Below, piece by piece: positions 9,606 to 20,421 of a DNA stretch of 64,000 nt. This stretch comes from Arachis hypogaea. Lineage: Eukaryota; Streptophyta; Magnoliopsida; Fabales; Fabaceae. Location of the stretch: positions 61,855,559 through 61,919,558 of the forward strand of contig NC_092040.1 of the NCBI RefSeq assembly GCF_003086295.3, read 5' to 3'. Both the position numbers and the translations under genes were made by a program. The stretch's first letter is position 1. Each line of letters begins with the position of its first letter. Under the pieces are notes generated by a model. It made no database searches and was not told the origin of the DNA. It worked only from the letters and a program-made list of their open reading frames with translations.

Positions 9606-10715
9606 AACTTTAAGTGTGGGAGGTCCGACCTCCGATTGGGTGACAATTCTAATCCAACATTGCATTCATTTAGGTTCATGATTACATGCATTCTAATTCA
9701 TATAAACCAATAAGCTTAGTCAAAATAATGAGATTTTCAAGAATTCTATCTATAGGGCACCTCAATGATTGAGTGAAAACTTTCATAGAACTGCTTGAAT
9801 ATAATCTGTGGATCATGTTTAGCTAAGAACAAGCATGAGATTTGAGCCTAATGGTGGTTACACTTATAACCACTTATTTCCTTCTGTGTGCATTATTTTC
9901 TTCTATGAATGTAATCTTTGATTGTTTGATTCTTTATGTCCATTATTTTGTATTCATGCATTATATGATTGAGGCCATCATTTCATTAACTCATTACCAA
10001 ATAGCTACCTTATCTTCTATGTTGCCATTTGAGCTACGTTAACCCACTGTTCTTAATTAGCACATTACAAGCCTTGAAGCGAAAACAATAAATGTCCTAT
10101 TTGGATCTTGATTAGCTTGGCTAGTGTGGTGTATCATCAAGTGGAAATTTGACATTGGTGAATAAAGGGTATTTGTATTTGGTAAATATTGGAAAGGGTA
10201 CATGCTCATGATTGATCAAATGTAAACCTTATGCATTGATTCTTATATAGAAAGAAAAATGAAAAAAAAGAAAATATATAATATGGAAAGAAAGAAAAAT
10301 ATAGAAAAAAAAAAAAATATAGAAAAAGAAAAAAAAAAAAAAAAAAAAATAGAAAAGAAAGAAACAAAGAAAAAAAAAAGAATACAAAGGACAAAAGCCC
10401 AAGCAAGCTCATAAATCAATGCATAGTTGGAATGAAAAGGAAATCATGAGTAGTGGAAAAATAGAGAAAAATGGTATTAGCTAGCTTTGAATTGTATGAT
10501 TCATAGTTATGGAAGTTTAGCTTATAAGATTCAATTCAAGCTATTGACCAAATATGCATCCTTATGATCTACCATTACAACTATGAAAAGACTCATATGA
10601 ATGTATGATGATTGAATAATTTTGATTGTTAGAAGAAAAAAAATCTTAGAAAGCATGATAGGAAGAATTGAGAGAATCAACCTAAACACTTGAGCGACTA
10701 GAGTGCTACTAGGAT

Positions 10716-10773
10716 CTGAAAAAGCATAAATAATGATTCTTGAAGCAAGAAAAAGCATGTGAATACTAATAAT

Positions 10774-10813
<40 letters not shown>

Positions 10814-10830
10814 TAATAATAATAATAATA

Positions 10831-10902
<72 letters not shown>

Positions 10903-11046
10903 AGTCGTGATCCAAGGCAAAAAGAGTGTGCTTAAGAACCCTGGACACCTCTAATTGGGACTCTAGCAAAGCTGAGTCACAATCTGAAAAGGCTCACCCA
11001 GTTATGTGTCTGTGGCATGTATGTATCCGGTGGTAATACTGGAAGA
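10716..11046 (+). mobile_element. FIDEL-type 3' UTR fragment containing a microsatellite
   Basis: Matches 6700-6960 of element A, including GATTCTTGAAGCAAGAAAAAGCA and the segment from GTGATCCAAGGCAA to GGTAATACTGGAAGAC. The purine tract of that UTR is replaced by an (AAT)n run. Both ends are abrupt joins to unrelated repeats. Confidence 0.75.
10767..10900 (+). repeat. (AAT)n microsatellite, about 134 bp
   Basis: Nearly pure AAT repeat with a few AATT interruptions, lying where the UTR normally has an A/G tract. Likely polymorphic in length. Confidence 0.97.
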
Positions 11047-12096
11047 CAGAGAGTTATATTTTTGCTCCCATTGAGTCAAACTCTAACTATGAAGGTAAGT
11101 CAAGTAGATAATCAATTTAACACCTAAAGTCCTAGTCAACTCTTGAGGAAAGACTAGAGTTATAGGAATCTAAATCAATCAGCAAAGATATCAATTATCA
11201 ATCATAATGAGTTTGACAACTCAAGAGTTACCAATTAATCAACTAAAGCAAAGAATATAGAAAGCTAAATAAAAATCATATAACTGAAATACCTCAAATT
11301 GTATGAAAATAGAAAATTAATCTAAACATAAAGAGTTCATAAACCAAATTGAGAAAATAAATAAAAGGAACATTGAACCTGTGATCGAAGAAGATGAAAT
11401 CCTAATTCCTTTAAGAGGAATCCTAATCCTAAATCCTAAGAGAGAGGAGAGAACCTCTTTCTCTAAAAACTACATCTAAATTGTGTAAAGTGAATTATGA
11501 GTCCTATCCCCTCATCCCTCCACTTTACAGCCTTTAATCTGTGTTTTCTAGGCTTGAAACTGGGCCGGAAATAGCCCAGAAATCCCTGAGGGCGAAATCT
11601 GCCACGCTAATTTTCGTCACTGCGATGCATCCGCGTAGAGCACACGTTCACGTCACCTAGCTGTATGGCCACTATGGCAAATTATATATCAAATCGATGC
11701 CCCAGAAGTTAGCTTTCCAACGCAACTACAACCGCATCATTTGGACCTATGTAGCTCAAGTTATGACCGTTTGAGTGCAAAGAGGTCAGGCTGACAGCTT
11801 TGGCAATTCCTTCAGTTTCTTGTATTCCTTCCACTTTTGATTGTTTTCTTTCTATCCTCTGAGCCATTCCTGCCCTGTAATCTCTGAAATCACTTGACGC
11901 ACATATCACGGAATGAAATAGTAATAAGAGATGATTAAAATACACAAATTAAAGACTCTAGGAAGCAAGTTTTCAATCATAGAACAAATTCTGGGAAGGA
12001 ATTGTAAAACATACAATTAGTATGAATAAGTGTGCAAAGACTTGATAAAAACCACTCAATTGAGCACAAGATATACCATAAAATAGTGGTTTATCA
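11047..12096 (-). mobile_element. TE2-family LTR, minus strand, truncated at its 3' end (TE2a 3' LTR)
   Basis: On the minus strand it starts TGATAAACCACTATTTTATGG and runs parallel to the plus-strand LTR at 27805-29152, ending about 300 bp early near 11047. Decayed CG-rich palindromes are still visible at 11580-11665. It is preceded on its own strand by hairpin and GTGTGGGAAGGT, so it is a 3' LTR. The left breakpoint joins FIDEL-type UTR. Confidence 0.82.
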
Positions 12097-12219
12097 ACCT
12101 TCCCACACTTAAACATTAGCATGTCCTCATGCTAAGCTCAAGAGAAGCTATAAGAGAGTGAAGAGGAATGGTAAAATGTATGAAATGCAACCTATGAATG
12201 CAACTAAATGCAGAATGCT
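12097..12219 (-). other. TE2a 3' UTR end with AGGA hairpin (minus strand)
   Basis: The hairpin at 12116-12135 is, on the minus strand, TTAGCATG / CATGCTAA with loop AGGA (8 bp, perfect), followed by TTTAAGTGTGGGAAGG and the LTR. It is the reverse complement of 27660-27804. Element C inserted at 12219/12220. Confidence 0.75.
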
Positions 12220-13869
12220 TGATGAGTGGATAATTTATACGCTTTTTGGCATTGTTTTTAGGTAGTTTTTAGTAGGATCTAGCTACTTTTAGGGATGTTT
12301 TTATTAGTTTTTATGCAAAATTTACATTTCTCGACTTTACTATGAGTTTGTATATTTTTCTGTGATTTCAGGTATTTTCTGGTTGAAATTGAGGGACCTG
12401 AGCAAAAATCTGATAGAAGATTGACAAAGGACTGCTGATGTTGTTGGATTCTGACCTCCCTGCACTCGAAATAAATTTTCTGGAGCTACAGAACTCCAAC
12501 TGGTGCGCTCTCAACTGCGTTATAAAGTAGACATCCAGGGCTTTCCAGCAATATATAATAGTCCATGCTTTATTCAAGTTTAGATAACGCAAACTGGCGT
12601 TCAACGACAGTTCCATGCTATATTCTGGAGTAAAACGCCAGAAACACGTCACCAAAGTTAAACGCCAAAAACACGTTACAACTTGGAGTTTAACCCCAAG
12701 AGAAGCTTCTGCACATGTAACGCTCAAGCTCAGCCCAAGCACACACCAAAGTGGACCTCGGAAGTGGATTTCTGCACTTAGATTTATTTCTGTAAACCCT
12801 AGTAGCTAGTCTAGTATAAATGGGACTTTTTACTATTGTATTTTCATCTTTGGATGCCTAGTCCTTAGACCAGAGTCTTTTGACCACATCTTGGTTATTC
12901 CGGTTCCCTCTTTGGGGCCAAAGCCAATGAACACCATTATCACTTATGTATTTTCAACGGTAGAGTTTCTACACACCATAGATTAAGGTGTGGAGCTCTG
13001 CTGTTCCTCGAGTATTAATGCAATTACTATTATTCTTCTATTCAATTCAGCTTATTCTTATTCTAAGATATTCGTTGTACTTCAACATGATGAATGTGAT
13101 GATCCGTGACACTCATCATCATTCTCACCTATGAACGGGTGACTGACAACCACTTCTGTTCTACCTTAGAATGAGCGTGTATCTCTTGGATTCCTTAATC
13201 AAAATCTTCGTGATATAAGCTAGAATCTATTGGCAGCATTCTTGAGAATCCGGAAAGTCTAAACCTTGTCTGTGGTATTCTGGGTAGGATTCAGGGATTG
13301 AATGACTGTGACGAGCTTCAAACTCGCGAGTGTTGGGCATAGTGACAGACGCAAAAGAATCACTGGATTCTATTCCGACATGATCGAGAACCGACAGATG
13401 ATTAGTCGTGCTGTGACAGAGCATTTGGACCATTTTTACTGAGAGGACGGGAAGTAGCCATTGACAACGGTGACGTCATACAACTTGCCATGGAAAGGAG
13501 TATGAAAGATTGGATGAAGGCAGTAGGAAAGTAGAGATTCAACAGGAACAAAGCATCTCTATGCACTTATCTGAAATTCTCACCAATGAATTACATAAGT
13601 ATCTCTATCTTTACTTTATGCTTTATATATCTTTATATTTGAAAACCATTATAACTATTATTATCCGCCTAACTGAGATTTACAAGATGACCATAGCTTG
13701 CTTCATACCAAGAATTTCCGTGGGATCGACCCTTACTTACGTAAGGTATTACTTGGACGACCCAGTGCACTTGCTGGTTAGTTATGCGAAGTTATGACAA
13801 AGTGTGATTCACATTTGAGAGCTCCAAGTCTATTGGCGCCATTGTTGATGATCACAATTTCGTGCACCA
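12220..13869 (+). mobile_element. FIDEL-like LTR, 5' LTR of element C (1650 bp)
   Basis: Starts TGATGAGTGG and ends TGCACCA, followed six bases later by a tRNA-Asp primer binding site, so it is a 5' LTR. A TATA box (TATAAA) lies at 12815. Decayed palindromes lie at 12588-12700, just upstream of that TATA box. It belongs to the same subfamily as the LTRs at 18743 and 37993. Confidence 0.92.
12815..12820 (+). promoter_or_regulatory. LTR TATA box of element C
   Basis: TATAAA within CTAGTATAAATGGG. The same box occurs at 19341 in element D and at 39136-39143 on the minus strand in the solo LTR. Palindromes sit 100-230 bp upstream, the same order as at the internal promoter. Confidence 0.55.
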
Positions 13870-13875
13870 TGTTTT

Positions 13876-13893
13876 TGGCGCCATTGCCGGGGA
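13876..13893 (+). promoter_or_regulatory. Primer binding site, tRNA-Asp type, one mismatch
   Basis: TGGCGCCATTGCCGGGGA. The complement of the 3' end of plant tRNA-Asp(GTC) plus CCA is TGGCGCCGTTGCCGGGGA, so one base differs. It is separated from the LTR by six bases. tRNA-Asp priming is usual in Athila/Tat-type Ty3/gypsy elements. Confidence 0.88.
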
Positions 13894-15431
13894 TTGTTCG
13901 AGTTTGGACAACTGACGGTTCATCTTGTTGCTCAGATTAGGTAATTTTATTTTCAAAATGTTTTCAAAAATCTTTCAAATTTTTTTTCCTTGTTTTCGTT
14001 TTTCAAAAAAAAATAATTTTTGAAAAATCCAAAAAAATTAATAAAATCATAAAAACCAAAAATATTTTGTGTTTCTTGTTTGAGTTTAGTGTCAATTTTT
14101 AAGTTTGGTGTCAATTGCATGTTTTTAGAATTTATGCATTTTTTCGAAAAATTCATGCATGGTGTTCTTCATGATCTTCAAGTTGTTCTTGGTAAGTCTT
14201 CTTGTTTGATCTTTAAATTTTCTTGTTTTGTGTTTTTTGTTGTTTTTCATATGCATTTTTGCATTCATAGTGTCTAAGCATTGAAAATTTCTAAGTTTGG
14301 TGTCTTGCATGTTTTTTTCTTTTCTTAAAAATTTTTCAAAAATAAGTCTTGATGTTCATCTTGATCTTCAAAGTGTTGTTGGTGTTCATCTTGACGTTCA
14401 TAGTGTTCTTGCATGCATCATGTGTTTTGATTCATAATTTTCATGTTGTGAGTCATTTTTGTGTTTTTCTCTTTCATCATTAAAAAAATTCAAAAAAATC
14501 AAAAAAAATATCTTTTCCTTATTTCTCTCATAAAATTCGAAATCTTTGGGTTGACTTAGTCAAAATTTTTTAAAATAAGTTGTTTCTTGTTAGTCAAGTC
14601 GATTTCAATTTTAAAAATTTTATCTTTTCAAAACTTTTTCAAAAATCAAATCTTTTTCATTTTTTATTATTTTTCAAAAATTTTAAAAATTGATTTCAAA
14701 ATCTTCTTCTTAATTTTATTTCATAATTTTTAAAAACTTTACTAATAATTAATGTGATTGATTCAAAAATTTGAAGTTTGTTACTTTCTTGTTAAGAAAG
14801 GTTCAATCTTTAAATTCTAGAATCATATCTTTTAGTTTCTTGTTAGTCAAGTAATCAATTTTATTTTTAAAAATCAAATTTCTTTAATTTCCTTTTCAAA
14901 TCTTTTTTAAAATATCTTTTCAATCATATCTTTTTAATCATATCTTTTTTAAATCATATCTTTTCAAAATCAATTTCAAAATCTTTTCTAACTTCTTATC
15001 TTTTCAAAATTGATTTTCAAATCTTTTTCAACTAACTAATTGACTTTTGTTTGTTTCTTATCTTTTTCAAAACCACCTAACTACTTTTCTCTCTCTAATT
15101 TTCGAAAATCCCTCACCCTTTTTCAAAATTCTTTTAACTAACTAATTGTTTCAAATTTTAATTTTAATTTTATTTTTTCTCTCAATTTTCGAAAATCACT
15201 AACCTTTTTTTCAAAAACAATTTTCGAATTTCTTTCTTCTCTCATCTCTTTCTATTATTTATTCATTTACTAACACTTCTCTTCATCTTAAAATTCGAAC
15301 CCTCTCTTCCCTTCTGTGTTCGAATTTTCCCCTTCTTCTTCTATTCTTTTCTTCTTCTACTTACATAAAGGAATCTCTCTACTGTGGTAAAGAGGATCCC
15401 TATTATTATTTTCTGTTCCCTTCTTTTTCAT
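13894..15431 (+). other. Long T-rich 5' leader of element C
   Basis: About 1.5 kb of T-rich, non-coding sequence with many TTTTCAAAA runs, and TAAGTTTGGTGT at about 14100 and 14291. It matches the leader at 20422-22087 closely. Confidence 0.75.
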
Positions 15432-17171
15432 ATGAGCAAGAGCAAGGACAAGAACATTCTTGTTGAAGCAGATTCTGAACCTGAAAGGACTCTGAAGAAG
15501 AAACTAAGAGAAGCTAAAATACAATAATCCAGAGAAAACCTTACAAAAATTTTTGAAAAAGAAGAGGAGATGGCAGCCGAAAATAATGACAACAACAATA
15601 ATACAAGGAGGATGCTTGGTGATTATACTACACCTACTTCTAATTTTTATGGAAGAAGCATCTCAATCCCTACCATTGGAGCAAAAAATTTTGAGCTGAA
15701 GCCTCAACTAGTTGCTCTAATGCAACAGAACTGCAAGTTCCATGGACTTTCATCAGAAGATCCCTATCAATTTTTAACTGAATTCTTACAGATTTGTGAG
15801 ACTGTTAAGACTAATGGAGTAGATCCTGAAGTCTACAGGCTCATGCTTTTCCCTTTTGCTGTAAGAGACAGAGCTAGAACATGGTTGGACTCACAACCTA
15901 AAGATAGCCTGGACTCTTGGGATAAGCTGGTCACGGCCTTCTTGGCCAAGTTCTTTCCTCCTCAAAAGCTGAGCAAGCTTAGAGTGGATGTTCAGACCTT
16001 CAAGCAAAAAGATGGTGAATCCCTCTATGAAGCTTGGGAAAGATACAAGCAGTTGACCAAAAAGTGTCCTTCTGGCATGCTTTCAAAGTGGACCATTTTA
16101 GATATATTCTATGATGGTCTATCTGAGCTTTCTAAGATGTCACTGGACCATTCTGCAGGTGGATCCATTCACCTAAAGAAAATGCCTGCAGAAGCTCAAG
16201 AACTCATTGACATGGTTGCAAAAAACCAATTCATGTACACCTCTAAGAGGAATCCTGTGAGTAATGGGATGCTTCAGAGGAAGGGAGTTTTTGAAATTGA
16301 TGCTCTGAATGCCATATTGGCTCAAAATAAAATGTTGACTCAGCAAGTCAACATGATTTCTCAGAGTCTGAATGGATGGTAAAATGTATCCAACAGTATT
16401 AAAGAAGCATCTTCTAAAGAAGAAGCTTATGATTCTGAGAACCCTGCAATGGCAGAGGTGAATTACATGGGTGAACCTTATGGAAACACCTATAATTTCT
16501 CATGGAGAAATCATCAAAATTTCTCATGGAAGGATCAACAAAAGCCCCAACAAGGCTTTAATAATGGTGGAAGAAACAGGTTTAGCAATAGCAAGCCTTT
16601 TTCATCATCTTCTCAGCAACTGACAGAGAATTCTGAGAAGAGCCCCTCTAGCTTAGCAAACATAGTCTCTGATTTATCTAAGGCCACTTTAAGTTTCATG
16701 AATGAAACAAGGTCCTCCATTAGAAACTTGGAGGCACAAGTGGGTCAGCTGAGTAAGAAAATCACTAAAACTCCTCCTAGTACTCTCCCAAGCAATACAG
16801 AGGAGAATCCAAAAAGAAAGTGCAAGGCCATTGATATAATCAAAATAGCCGAATCCAAAGAGGAAGGGGAGGACGTGAATCCCAGTGAGGAAGACCTCCT
16901 GGGACGTCCTCTGAACAAAAAGGAGTTCCAAACTGAAGAACCTAAGGAATCTGAGGCTCACCTAGAGACCATAGAGATTCCATTGAATCTCCTTTTAACA
17001 TTCATGAGCTCTGAGAACTATTCTTCCTCTAAAGAGGATGAAGATGTAACTAAAGAGCAAGTTGTTCAATATTTAGGAGACATCATGAAGGTGAATGCCA
17101 AGTTATTTGGTAATGAGACTTGGAAAAGTGAACCTCCCTTGCTCATTAGTGAACTAGATACATGGGTTTAA
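15432..17171 (+). pseudogene. gag of element C, one frame with nonsense mutations
   Basis: The start is the ATG encoding MSKSKDKN, matching the D copy at 22088. The single frame is interrupted by TAA at 15525 and at 16380; D has CAA at both places, so each is a C-to-T change. The central part carries the plant retrotransposon gag domain (FPFAVRDRARTWL, YEAWERYKQ, LDHSAGGSIH). The C-terminal part has the NTYNFSWRNHQNFSW motif seen in Athila/Tat-type gag proteins. No CCHC zinc knuckle is visible. Gag would form the particle that packages the element RNA. The frame runs on past another TAA at 17169 into the protease. Confidence 0.88.
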
Positions 17172-17741
17172 CAAACTCTACCTCAAAAGAAACAAGATCC
17201 TGGTAAATTCTTAATATCATGTACCATAGGCACCATGACCTTTGAGAAGGCTCTATGTGACCTAGGGTCAGGTATAAATCTTATGCCACTCTCTGTAATG
17301 GAGAAGCTGGGGATCTTTGAGGTACAAGCTGTAAGAATCTTATTAGAGATGGCAGACAAGTCAATAAAACAAGCTTATGGATTGGTAGAGGACGTGTTAG
17401 TGAAGGTTAAAGGCCTTTACGTCCCTGCTGATTTCATAATCTTAGACACTGGGAAGGATGAGAATGAATCCATCATTCTTGGAAGACCCTTCCTAGCCAC
17501 AGCAAAAGATGTGATTGATGTTGACAGAGGTGAACTAGTCCTTCAAATGAATGGGGACTACCTTGTGTTTAAAACTCAAGGATCTTCCTCTGCAACCATG
17601 AAAAAGAGGCACGATAAGCTTCTCTCAATACAGAGTCAAATAAAGCCCCCACAATTAAACTCTAAGTTTGGTGTTGGGAGGCCACAACCAAACTCTAACT
17701 TTGGTGTTGAGCAGTTCCAACAATGCTCTAAACATCTGTGA
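17172..17741 (+). pseudogene. Retropepsin-like protease of element C (gag-pro end; no RT follows)
   Basis: In frame with gag. It carries CDLGSGINLMPLS, the aspartic protease active-site region (D-L-G), and [10 protein letters not shown], typical of the retropepsin flap/C-terminal part. In element R the active site reads CDLGAS. After the protease the frame runs about 60 more codons and stops at 17741. Reverse transcriptase, RNase H and integrase are absent, and the post-pol hairpin follows within 50 bases. The element is therefore non-autonomous and would need enzymes from a relative such as R. This fits the idea of a non-autonomous FIDEL partner (an element called Feral has been described in peanut); I cannot confirm the name. 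Confidence 0.82.
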
Positions 17742-17789
17742 AGCTCCATGAGAGCTCACTGTCAAGCTATTGACATTAAAGAAGCGCTT

Positions 17790-17807
17790 ATTGGGAGGCA
17801 ACCCAAT
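17790..17807 (+). other. Post-gag/pol RNA hairpin with loop AGGCAA
   Basis: Perfect 6-bp stem ATTGGG / CCCAAT with loop AGGCAA, 48 bases after the gag-pro stop. Element R has GCTGGG / CCCAGC around the same loop at the same place. Confidence 0.65.
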
Positions 17808-17946
17808 TTTTATTTATATATATTTCTATTGTTCTTTTATGTTTTATTAGGTTTATGATCATGTGGAGTCACAAAACAATTGCAAAAAATAAAAACAGAA
17901 TAAAAAATAGCAGAAGAAATAGCACACCTTGGAGGAAGAGCCTACT

Positions 17947-18214
17947 GGCGTTTAAACGCCAGTAAGGAGCATCTGGCTGGCATTCAACGCCAGAACAGAG
18001 CATGAAGCTGGCGTTGAAGGCCAGAAATAAGCAGCAGTCTGGCATTTAAACGCCAGGATTACACCCTGAGGAGAGTTGGCATTAAACGCCAGAAACAAGC
18101 ATGGAAGTGGCGTTCAACGCTAGAAACATGCTGCAGATTGGCGTTGAACGCCCAAAACAAGCATGGATGTGGCGTTTAATGCTAGAAACATGCTGCAGTC
18201 TGGCGTTAAACGCC
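17947..18214 (+). repeat. 31-bp phased palindrome array, element C
   Basis: Units related to GGCGTT-N-AACGCC start at 17947 (14-base form), 17979, 18010, 18041, 18078, 18109, 18140, 18171 and 18202. Spacing is 31 bp except after 14-base forms and one 37-bp step. The central base is T, C, G or A in different units. Several units show CG loss (GGCATT). The array lies about 230 bp upstream of the TATA box at 18441. Confidence 0.93.
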
Positions 18215-18440
18215 AGGATTGCATATAAAGGGCATTTTATACACCTAAAGGGTGCAGGGATGAGAAATCCTTGACACCTCAGGATCTGTGGACCCCACAG
18301 GATCCCCACCTACCTTCTCCCTCTCTCTCACACCTTTTCATAACACTCTTCCCCATAAACCCCACCTACCTTCAAATTCAAAATCTCTTTCCCACCCAAA
18401 CCCACCCTAAATGACCGAACCCTAACCCCTCTCCCTCCAC

Positions 18441-18448
18441 TATATAAA
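18441..18448 (+). promoter_or_regulatory. Internal TATA box of element C
   Basis: TATATAAA in a CT-rich stretch, 200 bases upstream of the post-pol ATG at 18641. It matches the arrangement at 2197. Confidence 0.58.
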
Positions 18449-18568
18449 CCCCTCTATCCTTCTTCATTTTCACACATCACTACCCTCTCTTATCTCCCTT
18501 GGCTGAATACATATCTCTCTCCCTCTCCTACATATCTTCTTCTTCTTCATCATCTATTCTTTCTTCTT

Positions 18569-18586
18569 TTGCTCGAGGATGAGCAA
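18569..18586 (+). other. AGGA-tetraloop hairpin, leader of post-pol ORF
   Basis: TTGCTCG / TGAGCAA with loop AGGA, seven pairs closed by a G-U pair. Followed by CTAAGTTTGGTGTGG. The single change from the 2320 copy (C to T) keeps pairing. Confidence 0.65.
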
Positions 18587-18640
18587 CATTCTAAGTTTGG
18601 TGTGGTAAAAGCATAGCTTTTTGTTTTTCCATAACCATTT

Positions 18641-18742
18641 ATGGCACCTAAGGCCGGAGAAACCTCTAGAATGAGGAAAGGGAAGACAAAAGCTTTCACC
18701 TCCGAGTCATGGGAGATGGAGAGATTCATCTCAAAAGCCCAT
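18641..18742 (+). pseudogene. Post-pol ORF of element C, truncated by element D after 34 codons
   Basis: Reads MAPKAGETSRMRKGK and continues through a tryptophan where the 2394 copy has a stop, then ends at the D LTR. The rest of the ORF and the 3' LTR of C are not found in the window; a later deletion probably removed them. Confidence 0.78.
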
Positions 18743-20397
18743 TGATGAGCGGATAATTTATACGTTTTTTGGCATTGTTTTTAGATTGTTTTTAGTAGGA
18801 TCTAGCTACTTTTAGGGATTTTTCATTAGTTTTTATCCTAAATTCACATTTCTGGACTTTACTATGAGTTTGTGTATTTTCTATGATTTCAGGTATTTTC
18901 TGGCTGAAATTGAGGAACCTGAGCAAAACTCTAATAGAAGGCTGACAAAGGACTGCTGATGCTGTTGGATTCTGACCTCCCTGGACTCGAAATAGATTTT
19001 CTGGAGCTACAGAACTCCAAATGGCGTGCTCTTAACGGCGTTGGAAAGTAGACATCCAGAGCTTTCCAGGAATATTTAATGGTTTATACTTTATTTGAGA
19101 TTAGATGACGAAAAACTGGCGTTCAACGCCAATTCCATGCTGCATTCTAGAGTCAAACGCCAGAAACACATCACGAACTAGAGTTAAACGCCAAAAACAC
19201 GTTACAACTTGGTGTTTAACTCCAAGAGAAGCCTCTGCACATGTAAAGCTCAAGCTCAGCCTAAGCACACACCAAGTGGGCCCCGGAAGTGGATTTCTGC
19301 ATCAATTACTTACTTCTGTAAACCCTAGTAGCTAGTCTAGTATAAATAGGACATTTTACTATTGTATTAGACATCTTGGTTTTAGTCTTTGATCTCTGGA
19401 TTGTATTTTGATCCTTTGATCATGTTTTGGAGGCTGGCCTCTCGGCCAGGCCTGGACCACCATCACTTATGTATTTTCAATGGTGGAATTTCTACACACC
19501 ATAGATTAAGGGTGTGGAGCTCTGCTGTACCTCGAGTTTTAATGAAATTACTACTATTTTCTATTCAATTCGGCTTATTCTTATTCTAAGATATTCGTTG
19601 CACTTCACCATGACGAATGTGATGACCCGTGACACTCATCATCATTCTCACCTATGAACGCGTGACTGACAACCACTTCCGTTCTACCTTAGACTAAACG
19701 CATATCTCTTGGATTCCTTGATCAGAATCTTCGTGGTATAAGCTAGAATTGTTGGCGGCATTTATGAGAATCCAAAAAGTCTAAACCTTGTCTGTGGTAT
19801 TCCGAGTAGGATTCAGGCATTGAATGGCTCTGACGAGCTTCAAACTCGTGATTGTTGGGCGTGATGAGAAACGCAAAAGAATTAATGGATTCTATTCCGA
19901 CATGATCGAGAACCGACAGATGATTAGTCATGCTGTGACAAGAGCATTTGGACCTTTTCCACTGAGAGGATGGGATGTAGCCATTGACAACGGTGATGCT
20001 CTACATACAGCTTGCCATGGAAAGGAGTAAGAAGGATTGAAGGAAGGCAGAGGAAAGCAGAGATCCAACAGGGACAAAGCATCTCCATACACTTATCTGA
20101 AATTCTCACCAATGATTTACATAAGTATTTCTATCTTTATTTTCTATTTATTTATTATTACTATTCGAAAATTTCATAACCATTTATTATCTGCCTAACT
20201 GAGATTTACAAGATGACCATATCTTACTTCATACCAACAATCTCCGTGGGATCAACCCTTACTCACGTAAGGTTTATTACTTGGACGACCTAGTGCACTT
20301 GCTGGTTAGTTGTGCGAAGTTGTGAAGAAAGTGCTGAGTTAATAGATGCGCACACCAAGTTGAATGCCATTGTTAGAGATCATAATTTCGTGCACCA
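18743..20397 (+). mobile_element. FIDEL-like LTR, 5' LTR of element D (1655 bp)
   Basis: Starts TGATGAGCGG and ends TGCACCA, with a primer binding site seven bases on. TATA box TATAAATA at 19341. It is inserted in the post-pol ORF of element C; the five bases before it are CCCAT. Decayed GGCGTTCAACGCC palindromes lie at 19115-19215, upstream of the TATA box. Confidence 0.92.
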
Positions 20398-20403
20398 AGT
20401 TTT

Positions 20404-20421
20404 TGGCACGGTTGCCGGGGA
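20404..20421 (+). promoter_or_regulatory. Primer binding site of element D, tRNA-Asp type
   Basis: TGGCACGGTTGCCGGGGA, two differences from the exact tRNA-Asp complement. It sits between the LTR and a T-rich leader that matches element C. Confidence 0.82.

Larger units (their letters stand above)
8768..10715 (+). mobile_element. 3' internal fragment of a TE3-like retroelement
   Basis: Colinear with 33000-35400 of the TE3 element: a CT-rich start, a tiny ORF, an AGGA hairpin followed by TTTAAGTGTGGGAGG, a long AT-rich UTR, a purine tract at about 10245-10392, and the conserved block ending CACTTGAGCGACTAGAG. No gag or pol sequence remains. Its left part was displaced by element A, and its right part changes at about 10715 to FIDEL-type UTR. 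Confidence 0.7.

Noticed and set aside
10766..10969. Poly-isoleucine ORF
   Set aside because: Translation of the AAT microsatellite.
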